Assembly: GCA_002794775.1 (NCBI GenBank)
Contig: NBAY01000007.1
Location: forward strand, 992,001 to 1,056,000
Length of the DNA: 64,000 nt
Origin: Porodaedalea pini
Lineage: Eukaryota; Basidiomycota; Agaricomycetes; Hymenochaetales; Hymenochaetaceae
Direction of reading: 5' to 3'
Part shown: positions 57,395 through 64,000 of the stretch, one piece after another
Layout: the number at the start of each line of letters is the position of its first letter
Numbering within the stretch: position 1 is the stretch's first letter
The notes under the pieces: generated by a model
Told to the model about the DNA's origin: nothing
What the model saw: only the letters and a program-made list of their open reading frames with translations
Database searches by the model: none
Made by a program: the position numbers and the translations under genes

Positions 57395-58690
57395 ATGGCG
57401 TTCACTTTCCCGGATGACAAAATAGTGCTGCTTGACGGAGGTTTTGTGCGTATAGTAATAGCAGATACCCCTTGACAAGTTTCACAGTAAGCTGTAGGGA
57501 ACGACCCTGGAAGACGTTTTCGGCAAAGACATTACTGGAGCACTTTGGTCCGCATCACTTGTCGATAAGGAGCCTGGCACAATTGTGGACGCGCATTCAG
57601 CATTCTTGAACGCGGGTTCCGACGTGATCCTTACATCTACGTGAGATGAATCTCCTCTCAGCTTTACGATAGTAAGCCTAACAGAGTATACAGCTATCAG
57701 TGTGCATTCGAGACTTTCGACCGTGCCGGATACTCCGAAGCTGATGCCGTTAATCTGATGCGCAAGTCCGTCCGCCTTGCCGCACAAGCTAGGGAGAAGT
57801 ACCAAGCCCCCGAAAATGCATCGAAATGCATTCGGATAGCATTGTCGCTGGGACCGTTTGGCGCTACTTTATCTCCGGCACAGGAGTTCGACGGGATCTA
57901 CCCGCCTCCATATGGTCCACGAGGCTACACCACAGACGGAACAAACATAAATGCGTTTGAGAACTCGCACGTTGAAGAGGCGGCTACAGATGCTTTGGCG
58001 GATTTTCATTATAAGCGGCTGAGGATGTTTGTCGACGACGAAGGAGAGTACAACGTCTGGCCGCTGATCGATGGACTCGCCTTTGAGACTGTCCCGCTCG
58101 CGCGCGAGATTTGGGCCATACGGAGAACGATGGGTCGCCTGTCAGCTTACCTACACGAGAGAAGCTTAGCATCAAAGCCATGGTGGATCAGTACTGTCTG
58201 GCCAAGTGGTCTGCATCCTCAAGAGGCAACTCCAGGAGGCGCACACCTCACTGCGCAAGATGTAGCTTACGCTCTATTTTCACAAAGTAAACCCAATGGC
58301 GATGGAAGCACAGACCCTAGCAGAATGCCTATACCTGATGGCATTGGAATCAACTGCACGCACATTGACGATCTCGATGCAGTAGTGCGCAAGCTCCGTG
58401 TCGCTGTAGATGACATGAAGCCAAGGGGCAAACCCTTTTTGGTACTGTACCCTAATGGCGGTGGCGTCTATGATGTTGTCCAGCATACCTGGATTGACTC
58501 CAAGGATGTGCAGGGACAGAATGATAGGGAGCATGCTTCCAACGCGTGGGCGCAGCAGCTTGCATCCATCGCGGAAAGAGAGCAGGCGACTGAAACCTGG
58601 CAAGGATTGGTGGTTGGAGGTTGTTGCAAGACTGGACCTAGACATATAAAGCTACTAACGAGAGCCTTGGGTAGAATCATAAAAGAATGA
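57395..58690 (+). CDS. Homocysteine S-methyltransferase
   Basis: It transfers a methyl group from S-methylmethionine or S-adenosylmethionine to homocysteine, making methionine. Exons 57395-57445, 57498-57640 and 57694-58690 give 396 residues. The family start is split by the first intron (VLLDGGF / GTTLEDVFG). Zinc-binding cysteines are in INCTH and in GGCCKTGPRHI near the end. The segments LWSASLV and TSTYQCAFETF are also typical. The length is somewhat above the common 320-340 residues because of an insertion in the middle (about residues 105-200). Confidence 0.9.
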
Positions 58691-59062
58691 ATTATTTTTC
58701 CTATGAACTCCCCAAAAACAACTTTGCGTAATGAGTCTGACTTGTTTCGCCTTATTTGGGACGAATATTTTCTTATACATTAACAACGAGCCAAAGGCGA
58801 CATACAAGATTACGTAGCTCTGGCTAATGTGAAAACTTGAGCATTAGTTCCCTTCTAGGGAACCATACTGTATTTTGGCCCTACGAACCAGTTATTTGTG
58901 CTTTGCAGCGGAGTTTCAACCTTTCGCGCGCCTCGATTTCGACGCGTCTCAAGCACGTGATGCTGGACTAGATTTCTGACTCACGCTTCTGCATGTCGAC
59001 CTCACACGCAAGATTTCAGGACTGAAAAGGGACTTGACTTTGCGAGGATCATTTAGCTGTTA
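58691..59062. other. Intergenic
   Basis: 3' flank of the methyltransferase and promoter of the TENA gene. No clear TATA box. Confidence 0.4.
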
Positions 59063-59951
59063 ATGGAACAAACTGGAGAGCACAAGAAGCTAGACTTGCA
59101 GCCAGTAAAACAGGTGCGTGCTTCATATGCTAGTCCAGTGATGCTTAGCACACGTTGTCTCTCAAAGGAACGCCTTACTGAGCACCTTCTTGCGACGACA
59201 GACGAAGCAAGATACTGCTCTGCCGTGCAGCATCCATTTCTTCATGCCGCCCGGACCCGGACGCTCAGCAGCGGTCTACTCTCCCTGTGGCTCTCGCAAG
59301 ACCGCATCTACGCGGCTCATGCTTACCCACGCTTTATTGGGGCACTTGTCTCGAAGATTCCATTCTCGGCTCACCACAGCATAAACGGTGCGCCAGAGGC
59401 GATGAACCAGCGTATCTTATCTGTACTCTCCTACTCGTTACAGAATGTTGTACGGGAAGCCGGGTTCTTCTTGGAGTCTGCACGGAAGTATGGACTCGAT
59501 TTGGAGAGCTGGGGAGAACGCTCTGCAACGAAAGCGTATTGCGCAGAGATGGCCCGTGTGGCGAACTGGGGAAGCCTTGAGGAAGGGCTCGTCTTCGTTT
59601 GGGCCATGGAGAAGGTGAGTGATTCCCGACGTATCAGCAAAGATCGCCGGTCAAACACTTCTCATGAAGCTCTACTTGGATGCCTGGTCCTTCGTTGCTA
59701 GTGGCTTGTCTGAGCAGACAGCCGATCAAAACAGTGCATCGCACGCAATCAACGAATTCGCAAACAATTGGACAAACGAGGAATTTGTCGAGTTTGTGAA
59801 AAAGCTGCGCGCGATTGTAGATGATCTTGATATAGAGCCGGGCTCAGAGCTTTGGACGCGCGTGCAACTGATCTGGGACAGAGTTGTCGAGCTTGAAATC
59901 GACTTCTGGCCACAAACTGGAGAGGAAGCTCATCCACGACTCAGTCTATAG
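59063..59951 (+). CDS. TENA/THI-4 family protein (thiaminase-2 / aminopyrimidine hydrolase-like)
   Basis: Exons 59063-59614 and 59670-59951 give 277 residues. Haem-oxygenase-like helical fold of the TENA family: PFLHAARTRTLSSG, LSLWLSQDRIYAAHAYPRFIG, a middle with EAGFFLESARKYGLDLE, AYCAEM, and EEGLVFVWAMEKLYLDAWSF. TENA enzymes salvage the pyrimidine part of thiamine, but many fungal members of this long form are uncharacterised. The Cys in AYCAEM is a candidate for the active-site thiol but is not proven. The 35-bp GT-AG stretch near 59113-59147 would break the frame and is not an intron. Confidence 0.83.
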
Positions 59952-61129
59952 GACACTTAGTTGGGTCCACGAGAAAGAAGTCGAGACATAGCGGGGGTGG
60001 TGCTAACAATGGTCAAATCGAGAGAAGTATTCGAGGAGTATTAAAGTAATATTCAGAATGCTGTCATGTCTGTCGCCGTCTCGCCAGATGGAACGCACAT
60101 AATCTCGGGTTCCACTGGCAATACGATAAGGGTATGGGATATGGAGAACGGTGACGTCGTCTCCGGTTCCCTTTGAAGTTCACACTAGTGGAGTCATGTC
60201 TGCCACGTTCCCGACTGATGGAACACGCATCGACTCTAGCCAGCTGTTCCTCAAATGGTCCAGAAACGACCTCCCCGTTCCCTGCATCTCAAACTATGAT
60301 CGTCGTATCCACAGACACAGAAATGATGTGTATTCCATCCGATGAGAGAATGTCGGAGTTGATGGAGTTCGCGTGTCCTTTGAGTAACCCAGAAATGACA
60401 TTTCCACACTCTACATCTCACAGCCTGGTTGTCCTGTCTTTAGTCAGAGATGCGTCCGTCACTTTCTCGCCTGATGGGACACGTATCGTCCCTAGCTCCT
60501 GAGATGAACAACCAGAATTTGGAATTCAGTTTCCAGTGGAGACGCTTCCTTACAATTTAAATGGCATGCATCCAGTGACTCATCCGCTGCCTCTTTTCTT
60601 AAGTGTGGGACACCCTCTACCTAGACATTAGCTGAAGACGGATGGATACTTGGTAAAACCGACGAGCTCCTCTTATGTGTTTCCCCAGGTATTCTACAAA
60701 CGCTATGGCATCCGCATAGCATTGAAATCTTCAGTTGTGCAATTTCGATCCAGCTGCATTTTATGAATTTTGTTCATGGGATGTCCTGGCGGGAATGCTT
60801 CAAACCACTTCATCGATATAAGATCTGGAGCACATCATCAACTGTTTTTTTTGTTCACTTTGTATACTGTTAGCAGCTCTAACTTGTGTTAATTCTGTGT
60901 TTCCTGATGTTGAATGTTATGCAATGACTCCAGATTGGCAGCCGATCTGGATCAAGCTAATTAGGAAACCTAATTTGAGCGGAGCTTGAATGGGCTTGCG
61001 CGTCGCGTCGCACATCCCGTGACGCCACACGCAACTCTGACCTCACCGCACATTCTCGAGGCTATCCTTCTTATGTCTCTTCACTCTTGGCTGTCTGATT
61101 GGCATACGCAGAATTGAAGCAACTCTGAA
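59952..61129. other. Intergenic with WD40 relic
   Basis: Apart from the WD40 relic at 60050-60500, no coding sequence is supported. The right end is the promoter of the membrane protein gene. Confidence 0.4.
60050..60500 (+). pseudogene. WD40-repeat relic (NACHT-WD40-type fragment)
   Basis: A clear WD40 unit (SVAVSPDGTHIISGSTGNTI then RVWDMENGD) is followed by a stop and by degenerate repeat starts: VMSATFPTDGTRID near 60194 and VTFSPDGTRIV near 60457. The very regular VxFSPDGTRI repeat is typical of the fungal NACHT-WD40 (NWD/HET-E-like) genes. No NACHT domain is present nearby. The fragment is broken by stops and frame changes. Confidence 0.7.
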
Positions 61130-64000
61130 ATGTCTAGTACGAGGTCGGCTGGAGCCGCTTTGAGCCGCTCAACGTCCTCACTAACTGTCAATGAAGTCAA
61201 CGATGATGATTTGGCTCCTAGCCAGTCGCCTCACTCGAGAGGCGCACCTCAAATTTCAAGGAAACCAGCTATGGGTCGCAGGAGTATTACAGAGCTCGGT
61301 CCATTACCCCAGATAGCTCGACGCAACAGAGGCACACGACACGGAGAGCGAGAGTGGAGTGTGTTTGAGCAGTTGATGGAGAACGGCGGTCAACTGAAGA
61401 CGTCAGAGACGACGCGGGAGATCCAAAAGCGTCAAACGCAGCATAATATACCTGCTGGCACTCTATCTGCATCTACGATGCACAGCCGGCCGGACTCGAT
61501 CTTGGAGGAAGGAACGTCTGTCGTCCAATCTCCGGTTCAAGACTCTTTGCCAGATCTCGAAAGAGCTGCCGCGATGCAGACTGACTATGATTCCGATTCT
61601 GACACCGAAGGCTCACTTTCTGGTGTTCCTCCTTCTCGCCGACGGTTCATTCCGAACATTCCTGTTCTCTATCGTAACATCCTCAAATGCGCCGTGGCGT
61701 ACTTCATCGCCTCGCTTTTCACCTATGTGACTCCATTATCTCACTTGATTGGTAGTATTACCTCGGACGGAGACAGGATACCTTTTCCTTCCGGACACAT
61801 GGTCGCGACAGTGTGAGTTGGATTTGTTCCAACACATCCTCTTTCTCATTTTTTCCTAGTGCAGTATACTTTAACCCTGCGAAGACCGTCGGCGCAATGC
61901 TCGAAGCAGATCTATACTGTCTATATGGTCTTGCCTGGGCTTCATTTATCAGCTTGGGGAGTATGGCCATGTTCTGGTGGATTGATGTGAAGCCTGGTTG
62001 GGAATGGCTCGCAGACGTGACCGTGATCACCTGGATTGGATTCGGGATGACTGCCGTCGCATGGATGAAATTATGGATGGCCAAGCCAACGTTCAATACA
62101 GGTAACAGCCTTTGTTATTCAATTTCTTTGCAACACACTGAGTTGTACTCCAGCTTGCAGTATGACTTCCATCATTTTATTCGTCGTGTAAGTTATCATT
62201 GAGGGGTTTCCGATCGAGAATGCACTAATATGATACTTCAGTGTCGTGAAGGAAGGTGGTCTGCAGACGCTGTTGCAAGTGGCACGAATTATCATCACCG
62301 GCTCGCTCGTCTCGAATCTCGTATGTTATGTTCTGTGGCCGCAGACAGCATCCTCCGGACTTCAGGGCAACATGGCACGCACGCTTGACTCCTTTGCGAC
62401 ACTCCTCGACCTCCTCACGCGTACATTCCTCATCTCGGACACGGAGCCAGCTGTTTCGCAAAGCCACCTTCAGCGCGCAGTCAATGACCACCAGGCGAGC
62501 TTCACAAGCCTGCAGAAGAGCCTGTCGGAGGCGCGCGGCGAGTGGTTACTTGGCGGTGCGGAAGCTGCGCATGCGTACGAAGACGCGGTCGGCTGCATGA
62601 ATCGGCTCGCGCAGCATTTGAACGGGCTACGAAGCGGGACGCGTCTGCAGGCAGAGCTCGCACAGGCCGCACGTGAAGGTCGGATCGTACTTGGGAAGGA
62701 TACGCTCGAGGCCATGAAGGGGAAGGGCATCAGGGAGTCTGCTCAGAGAAATGAGAGTGGGTTGGACGCGGTGACCTTGCAGATCTCCGCGCATATCTTT
62801 GGTGAACTCGTCGATGACATGGGTCCGCCGCTGAACGCACTATCTGTACGTCTTCAATGCATTTGTGATATGCTTATATTTACATGTTGGTCATAGACTG
62901 CATGCACGAACACGCTCCGTCGTCTGCGGAAGTCGTTTGCGCAGCGTCGGGATACGCAGCAGGGCGAAGCACAAAGGTTCTTCCATCTGATCGAAGATGT
63001 GCAGCACGCTCTCTATGCATTTGAAAGCACATCAAACCATGCCCTCATGCGTGTGTATCGGCGCAGCAACTTATTAGCATCTGAATCATTCCCGTCGGCG
63101 GCAGAGTCGATTGCTACTATGAATAGCAGGAGTGAAAACTGTGAACCGGACGAAGATAACGAGCTATTGATGCGCTCTGGTGCAGATGAAACTGTGTTCC
63201 TAGTTTACTAGTGGGTACATTTGACATGCTGCGTTGCCGGGTCTTTCTGACAGCGTTGTAGTTTTATCTTCACCTTGCAGGAATTTGCGAAGGAGTTGAC
63301 GGCCCTCACGGATACTATGTGTCGTATCTATGCGATCGAGCGCGCTGCTGGCGAACGGCGATGGTGGAGACGGCTCATTCGATTCTTTACCATTCCGAGC
63401 TGGACGGAATGCCTGCACGGATCATCACCGCATGCTAATCTAAAGCACTCAAGACCGACCCTCACAAAGCGACTCAGTACGTATTGCCTTGCACCATACT
63501 CCGACCCTTACTGACGAGATTTTATTCCGTGAATATCAGGCACCTTCATCATGGCAAAAATGCAACGGCGTGTACCCATCTTCCCGAAAGTGCGCCCGCA
63601 CGCACCCAACACGATGCTGACACCCGGGCGCGAGCAACTAAGCTTCATGGGGCGCGTAGGACAGGCAATATGGCGACTCAACGAGAAGCTCAAGGAGAAC
63701 AACGTCAAGTATGCTTTCAAGGCCGGCATGGCGACTGCGCTCCTCGCAGCACCTGCGTTTTTCGACAAGACACGTCCGGTCTTTGTCGAGTATCGGGGAG
63801 AGTGGGCGTTGATTTCGGTGAATAATATTTGATGTATTGACAATTATCAAATACTGACGAGCTATTGCGTTCAGTTCTTTGTCGTCATATCACCGACTAT
63901 TGGAGCGGTAAGTGCTCTCATGTTTTCTAGCGACTATCAAATTGACCACGCTCTTTTCTTTCTTGCAAAGACGAACTTTCTCAGCCTCCACCGAGTACTA
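61130..64000 (+). CDS. Multi-spanning membrane protein, fungal DUF2421/FUSC-like aromatic-acid-exporter family (incomplete at right edge)
   Basis: At least seven exons: 61130-61812, 61860-62101, 62154-62187, 62242-62845, 62897 to about 63208, then about 63262 on, with further exons near 63539 and 63875 running off the window. The N-terminal 180 residues are Ser/Arg-rich and probably cytosolic. Then follow hydrophobic segments typical of the fungal 'ER transporter 6TM N-terminal' region: ILKCAVAYFIASLFTYVTPL, YCLYGLAWASFISLGSMAMF, VTVITWIGFGMTAVAW and IIITGSLVSNLVCYVLW. A helical soluble block and a second hydrophobic set (AFKAGMATALLAAPAFF) follow. Substrate unknown. The C-terminal half is outside the window. 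Confidence 0.82.

Noticed and set aside
59113..59147. A 35-bp intron in the TENA gene
   Set aside because: Removing it would break the frame, while the unspliced frame is open and leads directly into the family start.

Overview
The window is nuclear DNA of a white-rot agaricomycete fungus, probably of the Polyporales. The evidence is dense genes broken by 47-70 bp GT-AG introns, three secreted class II manganese peroxidases, basidiomycete transposons, and family expansions typical of Agaricomycetes (BTB proteins, WD40 and F-box-like relics). No bacterial-type operon, CRISPR array or confident tRNA is seen.

Left part (1-12.7 kb): a tandem array of diverged repeat units of about 3.3 kb. Two complete units each carry one orphan gene (6904-7785 and 10273-11169). 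A third, partial copy at the left edge is split by a complete but mutated Tc1/mariner-type DDE transposon (640-4471). 13.9-25.2 kb: housekeeping genes, namely aminopeptidase P (-), a Stm1/HABP4-like RNA-binding protein (+), two unknown proteins (-) and the nucleolar GTPase NOG1 (+). A decayed F-box/LRR-like relic lies near 17.6-18.1 kb.

25.6-35.2 kb: a manganese peroxidase cluster. MnP-1 (+) and MnP-3 (-) are the arms of an inverted duplication that includes their promoters. Between them lie a small Ser/Gly-rich coiled-coil protein gene and a diverged, intron-poor MnP-2 (-). MnP-3 has a 1-bp frameshift and MnP-2 has an altered C-terminus. A 772-bp long-arm inverted-repeat element with TTA target duplications (35869-36640) sits just upstream of a peroxisomal-type acyl-CoA ligase gene.

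39-50.5 kb: a head-to-head pair of BTB/POZ genes (one frameshifted), dolichol-phosphate mannosyltransferase DPM1, an unknown acidic protein, ribosomal protein uS2 (S0) and an FHA-domain checkpoint kinase (CHK2/Rad53/Cds1 type). Between the unknown gene and uS2 is a chimeric gene: the 5' part of the unknown gene fused to the 3' part of the kinase gene. Its position is what a tandem duplication of the intervening block would leave.

51-57.2 kb: a nearly complete LINE with three reading frames: a Cys-rich ORF, a gag-like ORF1 with zinc knuckles, and ORF2 with endonuclease, reverse transcriptase and RNase H. ORF0 and ORF1 share an ATGA stop-start overlap, and ORF1 changes frame once at a CTT-A site. 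57.4-64 kb: homocysteine S-methyltransferase, a TENA/THI-4 family protein, a WD40-repeat relic, and a multi-exon membrane protein of the fungal DUF2421/FUSC-like family that runs off the right edge.

Exon limits were read by eye from GT-AG sites, frame continuity and similarity to remembered families; no search was run.
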